Below, piece after piece: positions 34,489-44,071 of a stretch of DNA of 64,000 bases; within the stretch, counting starts at the first letter, position 1, and each line of letters begins with the position of its first letter. The notes beneath the pieces were generated by a model that was not told where the DNA came from, did no database searches, and was given only the letters and a program-made list of their open reading frames with translations. A program made the position numbers and the translations under genes. The stretch is from Brevibacillus panacihumi W25 (GTDB lineage Bacteria; Bacillota; Bacilli; Brevibacillales; Brevibacillaceae), in contig NZ_KI629782.1 in the NCBI RefSeq assembly GCF_000503775.1, positions 1,748,579-1,812,578 of the forward strand. Direction: 5' to 3'.

Positions 34489-36390
34489 ATGAGTTCGAAG
34501 ATAATTAACTTAAATACTAACAGGAATTTACCAGTTAACAAACCAATATTAAAGTGGGCTGGGGGTAAGCAGCAGCTCTGGTTTGAGATTGAAAAATATA
34601 TACCTTCAAATTATAACAAGTATATCGAACCGTTTGTCGGAGGAGGAGCTATTTTTTTTGGTCTATCTCCTGAAAAAGCAGTACTGTCAGATACTAACCC
34701 AGATCTGATCAATCTTTATGAGGTAGTCAGAGATAATGTTTCAAACCTGATCGATATTCTTGGTAATTATCATAATGATGAAGAGTTCTATTATTTTATT
34801 CGTTCTCAAAACCCTGAAAAGTTAAGTAAGTTGGAACGCGCAGCGAGAACAATGTTTCTCAACCGTACTTGTTATAATGGATTATACCGCGTTAATAAAA
34901 AAGGTGAGTTTAATGTGCCTTTTGGTAAGTATAAGAATCCAAAAATATGCGATGAAGCTACCTTAATAAATGCAAGTAACGCTCTTAAAGGTCAGATACT
35001 CGTTTGTGATGATTACCTTGAGGTACTTAATCAGTATGCATCAGAGGGTGACGTCATTTTTCTTGATCCACCTTATATTCCCGTATCACAGTATGCAGAT
35101 TTCAAAAGGTACACGAAACATTTCTTTGACAACGATGATCATAGGGACTTAGCTGAAGAAGTAAAGCGTCTGTATGAGATGGGTTGTACAGTTATATTGA
35201 CCAACTCCAACCATCCTCTTGTTCATGAGTTATATAGTGACTATAAAATTGAGATTCATCAGACAAAGAGATTTATTAATTCAAAAGGCAACAATCGTGT
35301 AGGTGAAGATGTTATCGTGCTTGCACAACCAAATAGGAAAAGTATTCGTGTTATTAAGCCAAAAGTACCTGAAAATCAAATGGAGAAATTCCCTGGGACT
35401 CGTTATATGGGCAGCAAACAAAATCTAATTGGTTCCATCTGGGACATTGCTAAGCAGTTTAAGTTTGAGTCCGTACTTGATGCCTTTAGCGGTAGCAGTG
35501 TGGTTGGATATATGTTTAAAACCAAAGGTAAAAAGGTCATAACAAATGACTTTATGAGTTTTTCATCGAATGTAGCAAAATCGATTATTGAGAATAATAA
35601 CGTCCAGTTAACCGTTGAAGATGTCGATTCTCTTTTGATTAAAGGAAATGGTTCAGGTTTCATCCCTAAGACTTTCAAAGGATTGTACTTTTCGGATGAC
35701 GAGAATATCTTTATTGACGATCTAAGAGCAAGGATTGAGATGCTGGATTGTCCTTATAAGAAAGCTATTGCGATTGCGGCTATATGCAGAGCATGCTTAA
35801 AAAGACGCCCAAGAGGAATTTTCACGTATGTTGGAAACCGCTATAACGATGGTAGAAAAGATTTACAAAAGAGTGTTCATCAGCATTTCTTAGAATCAGT
35901 CAAGTTATATAATGAAGCAGTTTTTGATAACGGTCAACTTAATAAATCCTTAAATGTTGATACTATGGAGCTATCGGCTGACTGTGACCTTATCTATATT
36001 GACCCACCATATTACAGCCCATTAAGTGATAATGAATATACAAGAAGATACCATTTTCTTGAAGGGGTATCAACGATGTGGGAAGGTTTAGAGATTCAGT
36101 GGGAAACAAAAACCAAGAAATTCAAGAAGTATTCAACCCCTTTTGGAAACAAAGATGGAGCTTACGATGCTTTCGATCAGTTGTTCAAAAAGTACCAAAA
36201 TAGCATTTTGATGGTTTCGTATTCCTCAAATGCTTTTCCGACAATGGATGAAATGGTTCACCTTATGAAGAAGTATAAAAGGAATGTTGATGTACATCAG
36301 ATCGAGCATCGATACTCGTTCGGAAATCAGGCTCATAAAGTAAATGATAATCGAAATCAAGTGCTTGAGTATATCTTCGTAGGTTATTAA
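34489..36390 (+). CDS. Bifunctional DNA adenine methyltransferase, double D12 class (M.FokI-like layout)
   Basis: This 633-residue protein contains two Dam/D12-type methyltransferases in tandem. The first (about residues 18-275) has KWAGGK, EPFVGGGA and DPPYIPVS; the second (about 300-630) has RYMGSKQ, DAFSGSSVVG and DPPYYSPLS. Fused pairs of this kind, as in M.FokI, methylate the two different strands of an asymmetric site, which fits the type IIS endonuclease that follows 13 bases later. Both SAM and catalytic motifs look intact. It should protect host DNA. Confidence 0.92.
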   Translation: MSSKIINLNTNRNLPVNKPILKWAGGKQQLWFEIEKYIPSNYNKYIEPFVGGGAIFFGLSPEKAVLSDTNPDLINLYEVVRDNVSNLIDILGNYHNDEEFYYFIRSQNPEKLSKLERAARTMFLNRTCYNGLYRVNKKGEFNVPFGKYKNPKICDEATLINASNALKGQILVCDDYLEVLNQYASEGDVIFLDPPYIPVSQYADFKRYTKHFFDNDDHRDLAEEVKRLYEMGCTVILTNSNHPLVHELYSDYKIEIHQTKRFINSKGNNRVGEDVIVLAQPNRKSIRVIKPKVPENQMEKFPGTRYMGSKQNLIGSIWDIAKQFKFESVLDAFSGSSVVGYMFKTKGKKVITNDFMSFSSNVAKSIIENNNVQLTVEDVDSLLIKGNGSGFIPKTFKGLYFSDDENIFIDDLRARIEMLDCPYKKAIAIAAICRACLKRRPRGIFTYVGNRYNDGRKDLQKSVHQHFLESVKLYNEAVFDNGQLNKSLNVDTMELSADCDLIYIDPPYYSPLSDNEYTRRYHFLEGVSTMWEGLEIQWETKTKKFKKYSTPFGNKDGAYDAFDQLFKKYQNSILMVSYSSNAFPTMDEMVHLMKKYKRNVDVHQIEHRYSFGNQAHKVNDNRNQVLEYIFVGY

Positions 36391-36403
36391 GGGGTGGTTT
36401 ATC

Positions 36404-38152
36404 GTGGGAACTGCGTGGCACTTTGGGAATACTACGGTTAGGAATCCACAGAGGATTCGTGATGGTTTGATTGTATTACAGAACTCTACATTAAATGGTA
36501 ATTTAATAGGTAAACCGCAAGAGCTTTTGTTTGCAGAAGCCTTAGATAATGCAGGGGTTGTAGTAATCGCAAACAAGGACAGGGATTACAGCGATCTTGG
36601 TCGTAAATGGAGGGCGTGTTTTTCGCAGCTTGGCTTTATAACTCATAAATTTTCAAGAAATGTGGGTACTAATGAAGTTGATGGTGTAATTAGAGAAGTC
36701 CAAGCGGACTACAACACTTCAGGCTTGTCAGGTAAGCCATACGAAATCACTGCAAGTGGTCGAAGAATGATTAATGCAGAGAGTGTTCAACAGCAAAATG
36801 AGTGCATGCTAAGGGCGCTCTTAGCATATCAGATACCGTCAGCAATTGAGCCGAGGAACGGGGATTCTCCTTTTAGTCCACTTGTATTTATTCTGCAAGT
36901 GCTAGTAAAGTTATCCACCCTGCAGGATTCTCGTGGATTGTCGAAGACTGAAATGGCTTTAGTCCAGGTGTGTAGATACCACAATGAGGTAGAGCAGGTT
37001 ATCACTCAAATATACAACTTCCGTGACAATTATGATCAGGCAGTCGGACGTGTCGGTAAAAGGCAACAGGAAAGACTTCTTTTGGAACATATCGCGTCGA
37101 GTGCGGGGGTTAGTTGGGAATCGCTACGCGATTACGCTGATGTTAACTTTCGATATCCACGGTTAACAGGTCTGGTTTCTTTGCAAGGTAAACGGTTGGT
37201 TATTAATCCAACTAAACTACCAGTAGTAAATGCAATATTAAGAAGTCACCGCTTGATTGACATCGACAATCAAAATGCTTATCTGACGAGGCTTTGGAAA
37301 GGTGCAGAATTACCTACCGATAATGAAGCGAATGCGCTTGAAGAGATAGAGCGGTATAAATATATATTGTTGGATGCAGGCTTTCAGGTTGATTCCTTGC
37401 CTACGGTATCAACTGATATGCAGGTAGCTGAAATAAACCTTATCCGGATGAAATATGAGGAGATATACCAGTTACACTTGGAAGAGCGCTTCGCAGCTGA
37501 TCAATCAACTGCTAGTCAGGTGAAAGAGATTATTGCATATCTGAGGAAGCTCGATAATCAGGCTATAGGTGACGAGTTTGATATTGAGATCGATGATGCT
37601 CCATCATTCTTTGAATGGGCAGTCTGGAGAGCTTTCTTAGCAGTTAATAATTTAGTAAACAAACCACACGAAGCCCGAAGGTTTAAGGTCGATCAGGACT
37701 TCTTTCCGATTTCATGCGCATCGGGCGGTGGTGCGGATATGATCTTCGAGTTCGAGGATTTTGTACTTGTTGTCGAAGTAACCTTAACTACTTCTTCGAG
37801 ACAAGAGGCAGCCGAAGGAGAGCCGGTTAGAAGGCATGTAGCGAAAGAAAAACTGAAATACCAAGCACAAGATAAACCTGTATATGGTTTATTCCTAGCT
37901 AGAAGTATAGACAACAATACTGCTGAAACGTTCAGAATAGGAGTTTGGTATCGTGGTGATGAGCCAGACTTCATCAATATTGTACCTCTTACTTTAGCTC
38001 ATTTTATTTTGATTATGGAAAAGTTTGAGTCAAGTAGATTTGAAAATCGACATTTCAGAAGTCTATTAGATGGTTGTTTAATACCTCGTAATGCACATGC
38101 TCCAGCTTGGAAACGTGAAATTGAGAAAAATGTTGCATCTTTCGTGAGCTGA
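36404..38152 (+). CDS. Type IIS restriction endonuclease, AlwI family
   Basis: This 582-residue protein starts with WHFGNTTVRNPQRIRDGL, characteristic of the AlwI/PleI/N.BstNBI endonuclease family, and carries a PD-(D/E)xK-like core near residues 440-470, GGADMIFEFEDFVLVVEVT, in which Thr stands where Lys is usual, as in this family. AlwI itself reads GGATC and PleI GAGTC; the target here is not deducible. It is partnered with the methyltransferase upstream and followed by a TIR gene. Confidence 0.88.
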   Translation: MGTAWHFGNTTVRNPQRIRDGLIVLQNSTLNGNLIGKPQELLFAEALDNAGVVVIANKDRDYSDLGRKWRACFSQLGFITHKFSRNVGTNEVDGVIREVQADYNTSGLSGKPYEITASGRRMINAESVQQQNECMLRALLAYQIPSAIEPRNGDSPFSPLVFILQVLVKLSTLQDSRGLSKTEMALVQVCRYHNEVEQVITQIYNFRDNYDQAVGRVGKRQQERLLLEHIASSAGVSWESLRDYADVNFRYPRLTGLVSLQGKRLVINPTKLPVVNAILRSHRLIDIDNQNAYLTRLWKGAELPTDNEANALEEIERYKYILLDAGFQVDSLPTVSTDMQVAEINLIRMKYEEIYQLHLEERFAADQSTASQVKEIIAYLRKLDNQAIGDEFDIEIDDAPSFFEWAVWRAFLAVNNLVNKPHEARRFKVDQDFFPISCASGGGADMIFEFEDFVLVVEVTLTTSSRQEAAEGEPVRRHVAKEKLKYQAQDKPVYGLFLARSIDNNTAETFRIGVWYRGDEPDFINIVPLTLAHFILIMEKFESSRFENRHFRSLLDGCLIPRNAHAPAWKREIEKNVASFVS

Positions 38153-38154
38153 AT

Positions 38155-38766
38155 ATGAGTCTTTATATGTACGACGTTGCTCTATCTTTTGCGGGGGAAG
38201 ATAGAGAGTATGTTCAACAAGTAGCTGATATATTGCATGAAATCGGTATTAGAGTATTTTACGATGTTTATGAAGAAGTGGATTTATGGGGGAAAGACTT
38301 ATACACACACTTAGATGATATCTACCGTGTTAAATCGAGGCACTGTATAATGTTTATCTCTAAGTATTATAAAGAAAAACTCTGGACAAACCATGAAAGA
38401 GCTAGTGCTCAGGCTAGAGCATTTATTGAAAAATCAGAGTATATATTACCAGTTAGATTTGATAATACTGAAATTCCTGGGATTAGACAGACAACAGGGT
38501 ACTTGGATTTGAATAAGTATTCCCCGGAGCAATTCGCCACTTTGGTAGCAAGGAAAGTAAAGCCAGATTACGACGTTGACTTATTAATTGATTATTTGAA
38601 GAAATGGTTAGTGCATTATGAGATTAATGTTGTGGGAACAGAAATCGAGTTTAAATGTGAGGCGGAAGAATATTATGGGAAGTTTCCGTTACGGTTGTTA
38701 CTAGATATGTATAGGTTAAATCAACTTGACCACATGTTTCTTCATCCTTCAATAGTCCCGTGGTAG
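38155..38766 (+). CDS. TIR-domain protein
   Basis: This 203-residue protein has an N-terminal TIR fold: YDVALSFAGEDREYV (first strand and box 1), VFYDVYEEVDLWGKDL (with a Glu at about the NADase position), and HCIMFISKYYKEKLW (third strand region). Bacterial TIR proteins often degrade NAD or make cyclic nucleotide signals in phage defence. The last 70 residues have no recognised domain and end abruptly. Its start lies three bases after the endonuclease stop, so it belongs to the same transcript. Its role beside a restriction system is inference. Confidence 0.82.
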   Translation: MSLYMYDVALSFAGEDREYVQQVADILHEIGIRVFYDVYEEVDLWGKDLYTHLDDIYRVKSRHCIMFISKYYKEKLWTNHERASAQARAFIEKSEYILPVRFDNTEIPGIRQTTGYLDLNKYSPEQFATLVARKVKPDYDVDLLIDYLKKWLVHYEINVVGTEIEFKCEAEEYYGKFPLRLLLDMYRLNQLDHMFLHPSIVPW

Positions 38767-39279
38767 TCAATTTGATATATGGAATATTAGCAATCTTAGA
38801 ACGAGAAAGTGCCTCAAAGGGCATCGTCTCCCTTCATGTTTGATAAGGCTCCAAGGTTAACTCTAATAAAATGTAAAATATTTACAATTTATTAGTTGAG
38901 CAAAATTTGCCGACTTAATTTCTTTATGTTAGTATACTTTATCTTGTGTTTCGCTTTACATTAAAAAAACGCTCTTTTTACTGCAGTTTATCTCGTTATC
39001 ATGGAATTGGCACGTTCCAGATGCTGCTCTGCCCTTCCATATACGCTTTATTTAAAGGGTATATTTTGACGGAGTTGTACGACTCCTTTTGTGATTTTTA
39101 AATTGGTGTACAGATGGCGTGATGGCGACTCTGATTGACGAGTCGTCTTTTTTCTTTGGTAAGGGTTGGTCTGCGGGATGTTCAGATCTCTCGTTATTTG
39201 ATAGAATGAATTTAGAGATTGTCAGATGTTGTCGACTCCCTTCAAAGGGGTAATATTATCGCGGAGAGGAGCGATCTCG
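38767..39279 (+). other. AT-rich intergenic region after the defence genes
   Basis: No convincing gene is seen in these 513 bases. There is a terminator at 39123-39157 (GGCGACTC against GAGTCGTC, then six T) with no recognisable gene directly before it, suggesting the remains of a lost gene. A 22-codon ORF starting MELARSRCC near 38999-39068 is too short to judge. Confidence 0.5.
39123..39157 (+). terminator. Orphan Rho-independent terminator
   Basis: GGCGACTC (39124-39131) and GAGTCGTC (39140-39147) pair and are followed by TTTTTTCTTT. Confidence 0.75.
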
Positions 39280-39399
39280 ATGTTGCATGTTGTGAAGGAA
39301 CGGAAGAATGCGGTTGTTCAGGTTAGTGAAATGGTAAATCCTGTTGAGGCGTTATGGGAGATCGAATTACTATATGGGAAGCATGTAACCGTCAAGTAG
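39280..39399 (+). CDS. Short ORF, 39 residues, unknown
   Basis: An ATG after GAGAGGAG begins MLHVVKERKNAVVQVSEMVN and stops with TAG at 39397-39399, where the IS21-family element begins. The good ribosome site and protein-like composition suggest a real small gene or the start of one cut by the insertion. If the putative 5-bp target duplication is right, the TAG was already there before insertion. Confidence 0.4.
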   Translation: MLHVVKERKNAVVQVSEMVNPVEALWEIELLYGKHVTVK

Positions 39400-39419
39400 T
39401 TTTGAACACTTTTTGCTCA

Positions 39420-40193
39420 TTAAGTTTGAACACTTTTTTCTCCGAAAATAGAGCTCCTGTATTTGATTCTGTAGCTGTCTTCGTTTAGTTGGATCACTTC
39501 CACTCTGTGAAGCAATCGATCTAATATAGCCGTCGTAATTCCTTGATCACCTATTAATTCTCCCCACTGTTCGGGTCCTTTGTTGGATGTTAATATGATT
39601 GAACTTCGTTCATACAGGTTGTTTATGAGGTGGAAAAATAGGTTTGCCTCCCTTTGATCCATTGCCATATACATGAGATCATCAATAATGACCAAATCGG
39701 ATTCGTTTATTCTTTTAAGCTGCGTTTGTGATTTTGTGAGGTACTCTTGGGTTTTCAATAGATGGATCAACTCTCCCATGGTTGAAAAGGTAACTTGAAA
39801 ACCCTTTTGTATCGCTTCTAACCCAAGTCCAATTGCAATGTGGGTTTTGCCCACTCCTGGAGGACCAAGAAGGATCAGATTGTACTGTTGTTCTAGCCAA
39901 TTCAGTTCCTTCAACTGTTTGATTTGGCGGGAACTGATTGACTTTTGCTCATCGATCTGAAATTCATCCAAGGTCTTTTGATAGGGAAACTTGGCCCATT
40001 TCAATCTCCTCTCCGCATTTTTTGCTTCTCTCCGTTTCAATTCATAGGTTAAGAGTTCTTCTAGAAATTCCTGATAGGTCCAAGAGAATTTTTCAGCTTT
40101 ACGAAGGAATTCAGGCAGTTCATTGGCTGTCTCCGCCATCCGAAGATGGCGGAAGTAATTTTGCATGGTCTGTACGGTGCTGTTCAACGTCAA
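39420..40193 (-). CDS. istB: IS21-family helper ATPase IstB
   Basis: This 257-residue DnaC-like AAA+ ATPase has Walker A GPPGVGKTH, Walker B LVIIDDLMY and an arginine-finger region near the C-terminus. IstB assembles on target DNA and stimulates the IstA transposase. Its start overlaps istA by 4 bp. The frame is intact. Confidence 0.92.
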   Translation of the reverse strand: MTLNSTVQTMQNYFRHLRMAETANELPEFLRKAEKFSWTYQEFLEELLTYELKRREAKNAERRLKWAKFPYQKTLDEFQIDEQKSISSRQIKQLKELNWLEQQYNLILLGPPGVGKTHIAIGLGLEAIQKGFQVTFSTMGELIHLLKTQEYLTKSQTQLKRINESDLVIIDDLMYMAMDQREANLFFHLINNLYERSSIILTSNKGPEQWGELIGDQGITTAILDRLLHRVEVIQLNEDSYRIKYRSSIFGEKSVQT

Positions 40194-41761
40194 ATGCCCC
40201 CTAGTATTTTTAAATATTTATCCATTTCCCTCGTTGGTGAAGTGGCTTGTAATGCGGAGAGGTTGCGGAAGTTGCTTGGTATTGCTTGATCGAAACGAGG
40301 TTCTGAGGAGGGCTTGGTATCTTTTAGTCGGGAAAGGTGCTGTGCAACATCCCGGAGGTCATTTGCACTCCATAAATGGTCTTTTACACATACATCCAAG
40401 GCTTCCTCAATATCAGGTTGGAAATGGGTGATGGCATATTGAACGATTTGCAAATGATCACGTACATACCTCGGATACCGAACGCTTATCTCATGAATAA
40501 ACAGCATTGCTTTTTCTTGATCGTGAAATTGGCGGATAATGGTCTCCTTATAAGCATGAATCCCTTTAGATCGATCACGTGAGTGCTGTCTACTTTTTAT
40601 AAGCTCTCCTTTTCCGTGGCAAAGCCGATGTCGTGCAAGAACTTCTCCTTGCGGAGTTGCTCTGACAATCAGTTCCTCTTCATGAATCTCGATAAATACT
40701 TGATTCTCTCCCCTTGGACGGTATGTCCCTAAAGGAAGGGAGTACCGATTGGATTTATATTTAATCACATTGTCCTTATGGACAGTTCTTGTTATACTGG
40801 ATCCACGGTTGCTCTCGAAAGAGAGCAGGGGAGAGACTGGCTTCAAGTGTTGCTTTTCGAGGGCGTGCACTTCAACCGGTCTCTTTTTTGTTGTATGGTG
40901 CACATTGTAATTGCCTGTCCGTGATAGCCAGGCCAGAGACCGTTCGTTCCATGCATCGATATTGGAGAAAACCCTGTGTTTGGCAAAGTTTCTTTTCACG
41001 AATTTCACTACGTTTTCTATCTTGCCCTTACTTTGCGGATCTGCCTTGCGGCATAAATAAAGGCGAAATCCACGTTCTTGCTTATAAGACTGAAATTCAC
41101 TCGTCAGGATAATGTCTCCTGCATTTTCACTTACGGTGATCAGGTGATCTTGGTCATAAACCAATTCCTCTGGCATTCCTCCGAAAAATACGAATGCGTT
41201 TTCATGGCATCTGATTGCATCCCTTGTGGTAAAGGGTCTGCTTTGCCACTCTACATACTTGAAACGGGAGTGGGAGAGAACAAAAGTGATGAAGTATAAT
41301 CTCACGTCCTTTTTTTCCATATTTTTAACCGTGACTTCTCCCCAATCCACTTGAGCCTGTTGGCCCATTGGCAACTCGTCCACTGCTTCGTGATCACGAA
41401 TATGTACAATTTTCGGAATATGGTATATTTCCCTTAGCTCACTAACATAGGATCGAACTGTGCTTCCTCCAATCTTAATGGAAGGATATTTCTCCTTTAA
41501 CCAGTCCTCGACCTGAGAAGAAGACAGATCTGGATGTTCATGTAACCAACTGAGAATCCTATCCCGGTAGGGATTCAACTTTTTGCTTCTGTTACCAAGG
41601 GAATTGACCCAATCTGATGCCTCCTCAAAAGTCATATCTAGATATTTATAGACCGTGTTCCTCGACAGATCCAATTTCCTTGCGATGGCTGCCACCTTAA
41701 ATCCTTGCTCTTTTAATTGATGAACCTGAAGATACAACAGTAATTTTTCCACCTTTCCCAT
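40190..41761 (-). CDS. istA: IS21-family transposase IstA
   Basis: This 523-residue protein has an N-terminal HTH (KVAAIARKLDLSRNTVYKYL), and a DDE integrase core with QVDWGE, VYDQDH and the Glu in SKGKIENVV, followed by a C-terminal beta domain. No disruption was seen, so the element may be mobile. Confidence 0.92.
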   Translation of the reverse strand: MGKVEKLLLYLQVHQLKEQGFKVAAIARKLDLSRNTVYKYLDMTFEEASDWVNSLGNRSKKLNPYRDRILSWLHEHPDLSSSQVEDWLKEKYPSIKIGGSTVRSYVSELREIYHIPKIVHIRDHEAVDELPMGQQAQVDWGEVTVKNMEKKDVRLYFITFVLSHSRFKYVEWQSRPFTTRDAIRCHENAFVFFGGMPEELVYDQDHLITVSENAGDIILTSEFQSYKQERGFRLYLCRKADPQSKGKIENVVKFVKRNFAKHRVFSNIDAWNERSLAWLSRTGNYNVHHTTKKRPVEVHALEKQHLKPVSPLLSFESNRGSSITRTVHKDNVIKYKSNRYSLPLGTYRPRGENQVFIEIHEEELIVRATPQGEVLARHRLCHGKGELIKSRQHSRDRSKGIHAYKETIIRQFHDQEKAMLFIHEISVRYPRYVRDHLQIVQYAITHFQPDIEEALDVCVKDHLWSANDLRDVAQHLSRLKDTKPSSEPRFDQAIPSNFRNLSALQATSPTREMDKYLKILGGI

Positions 41762-41868
41762 CCCCCAGCCAAGCTATGTTGAACAAGTAATCATAGCTTA
41801 ACTGGGTTACCAAGTGAAAGAAAAAAGTGTTCATTTCTATTTGGCGGATACTGTTGAATTTAGTTTAG

Positions 41869-43509
41869 CAGTTACACCAAGTCAGCAAAGAACGGACTTT
41901 CAGCTACTCCATGCTCACTGCCACGATCCATAATAATCATTTGATGAGTAAGGTTATCCCTTTGGTTTTCTTTTTGATCGAAGCGATGATCTTATTTCTG
42001 ACCATGTCGAGAATGATCGATTCTCAAAGAAATCAAGTGGGCATTATGAAGGCTTTGGGGGTGAAAAACAGAAGCATCATGCTTCACTACATGGGATACC
42101 CGGTACTGGTCGGTATCCTAGGCTCAATCCTGGGCTGTGCCATTGCCGCATTCGTTTTTGTTCCCTTCGTAACTGCGTCGAATGCAAAGGCCTACTCTCT
42201 GCCAGGCATTCAATTCTCACTTTCTCTTTTTTCAATCATTCCTCCCATCCTAATCTCTAGCGCGTTTGGGATGCTAGCCTGTTATCTTAGTGGCAGAACC
42301 ATATTGAAAGAACGTGCGGCTCAAGCGCTCCGTCCTAAACCGCCAAAAACGACGAAAAAGATACTCCTCGAAAAAATTCCGGGTATCTGGGGTCATATTC
42401 CTTACAGCTACAAGCTCATTCTAAGAAACCTATTCCTACATAAACAAAAAGCGCTGGCGAGCTCCGTAGGCGTTGTCGTAAGCACGGTTTTATTGATAAC
42501 AGCTTTTGGGACTCAATCTGCCTTGCAAAAAGTAGCGGACCAAATTGAAGCTGTTTATACCTATGATCTAAGAGTGGATTATAAAATAGGAGCATCCCCG
42601 AATCCTTATCAGCTGCCCTCCGGTATGAAAAACAGCTATTTTTTATCCACCTTACCTATTGAATTCATAAAAGGTAATGAAGCCGTAAAGGCAGATGTAG
42701 TGGTGACGGAAAGAAATACCTCTCTCATTCATTTCTTTGACGAAAACGACAATAAAATCCATCTGCAAAATAACGGAGCCCTGGTACCCAAATCCTACGC
42801 CGATAAGTATCAGATTGCGCAAGGGGATCTCCTCACCATTACGTTTACTGAACCGGCGCTGAAAAGGAAAACTGTTACGATGAAGGTCGTACAGATATCT
42901 ACTCAGTATTCGAATCCATCGTTTACGATCACAGCTGATTATTTACAAAGCCTTGGCCTAGATTACCGTCCAACCACGCTTGTAGTGGAAGCAAATAGCT
43001 CGACAGATCTTAGCAGCATCCGCAACTTCTTTGAACAAGATCCTCAAGTAGAGGCCATTGCTGGTAAGACGGATCTAAAGAAATCAGCTCAGTATATTTT
43101 GAAGCAAAACAGTTTTATCTTTATCATGTTTATCATTTGTGCTGTCATCCTCTCCTTTGGAGCCATCTATACGATTTCGTCCATCAACATTTATGAAAGG
43201 AATCGTGAGCTTGCAACCCTTAAAGTATTAGGCTATCAAAAATATAAAATAAACAGGCTGATATTTTTTGAAAACATCATCCTAACCGCATTTGCGGTAA
43301 TCGCAGCTTTACCGATTAGCGGCTATCTGTATGCAAATGTCGTAAAGGCACTATCTAGCGCCCATCAACAAATTCCGGATAAGCTTACCATTTCCGTTAT
43401 GTTGGTATCCGTAATTCTGGCCTTTTTGCTCACCATCCTATCTAACTTTCTTCTTAGAAAAAAAGTCACGAAAATAAATATGATTGAATCATTAAAGAGT
43501 GTAGAATAA
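41869..43509 (+). pseudogene. FtsX-family ABC permease lacking its N-terminus
   Basis: The frame is open from just after a TAG at 41866 and gives about 546 residues. It contains an FtsX domain at the start (three helices within about residues 25-150, with NQVGIMKALGVK), a fourth helix, an external domain, and a second FtsX domain at the end (NRELATLKVLGYQ). Full-length two-FtsX permeases also have an initial helix and a large external domain before the first FtsX unit; these and any ATPase partner are missing. It is probably a truncated remnant, though the first ATG at 41911 could allow some expression. Confidence 0.75.
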
Positions 43510-43520
43510 CGGAGAAAATG

Positions 43521-43545
43521 AAAGGGGCTAACGATGTAGCCCCTT
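43521..43545. terminator. Stem-loop between convergent genes
   Basis: AAGGGGCTA and TAGCCCCTT form a 9-bp stem. Read on the minus strand it is followed by TTTCATTTT, serving cwlJ; it can also end the permease transcript. Confidence 0.7.
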
Positions 43546-43552
43546 GTAGAAA

Positions 43553-43996
43553 TTAATAGATATTATATACATTTTCACATTCTTCTCCGGTCGGCTGATA
43601 AAAACAATGAAGCTTGTATCGTCCTACGTGCGGCTGATTATACCAGGTCGGCGGACACGGCTGAGGAGCAGCAGCTGTTCCCGGACGAAAATACCAGAGG
43701 GCGTATTTGGCCGGCCAAAACCGCTCGCCATTCACAACCCGTCGCGCCAGACGGCGTTCTTTGTCTCTGGCCCTTTGGTAGTACATGCCATGTTGCAGAG
43801 CCTCAAACGCATGCGGCTGGTTGATCATTTGGGGAATCGTCCGGATCCCTTTAAAGTCAGAGCAATTCGCTCTTATTCGGTTAATCCCAACGTTTCCTAC
43901 AAGGAGCATACCCATTTCGCCTTCACCTTCAGCTTCGGCTCGAAGCAATCTGGCCAACATGTCAATATCATTTTTCCTGGCTTTTACGACTGCCAT
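43553..43996 (-). CDS. cwlJ: Spore cortex hydrolase, CwlJ/SleB family
   Basis: This 147-residue protein is a single Hydrolase_2 domain with the catalytic Glu in LRAEAEGEGEMGM and a conserved NRIRANCSDF region. It lacks a signal peptide and the peptidoglycan-binding repeat of SleB, matching CwlJ in length. CwlJ degrades spore cortex during germination, triggered by calcium dipicolinate. The ATG follows GAGGTGAGCCA. No gerQ gene is adjacent. Confidence 0.88.
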   Translation of the reverse strand: MAVVKARKNDIDMLARLLRAEAEGEGEMGMLLVGNVGINRIRANCSDFKGIRTIPQMINQPHAFEALQHGMYYQRARDKERRLARRVVNGERFWPAKYALWYFRPGTAAAPQPCPPTWYNQPHVGRYKLHCFYQPTGEECENVYNIY

Positions 43997-44071
43997 TGGC
44001 TCACCTCTTTAGATTGTTCTAGGCCATCATATTGTAGGTGAAGCGGAAATGTTACGTTGCACATGTGCGGG

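Larger units (their letters stand above)
39402..41860 (-). mobile_element. IS21-family insertion sequence
   Basis: About 2.46 kb with istA and istB overlapping by 4 bp on the minus strand. The ends carry related repeats: two copies of TTTGAACACTTTTT at the left and TGAACACTTTTTTCT (reverse strand) at the right, plus a weaker outer match of TTGAACA with TTCAACA. TAGTT flanks both ends (39397-39401, 41861-41865) and may be the target duplication. End positions are good to a few bases only. Confidence 0.8.
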
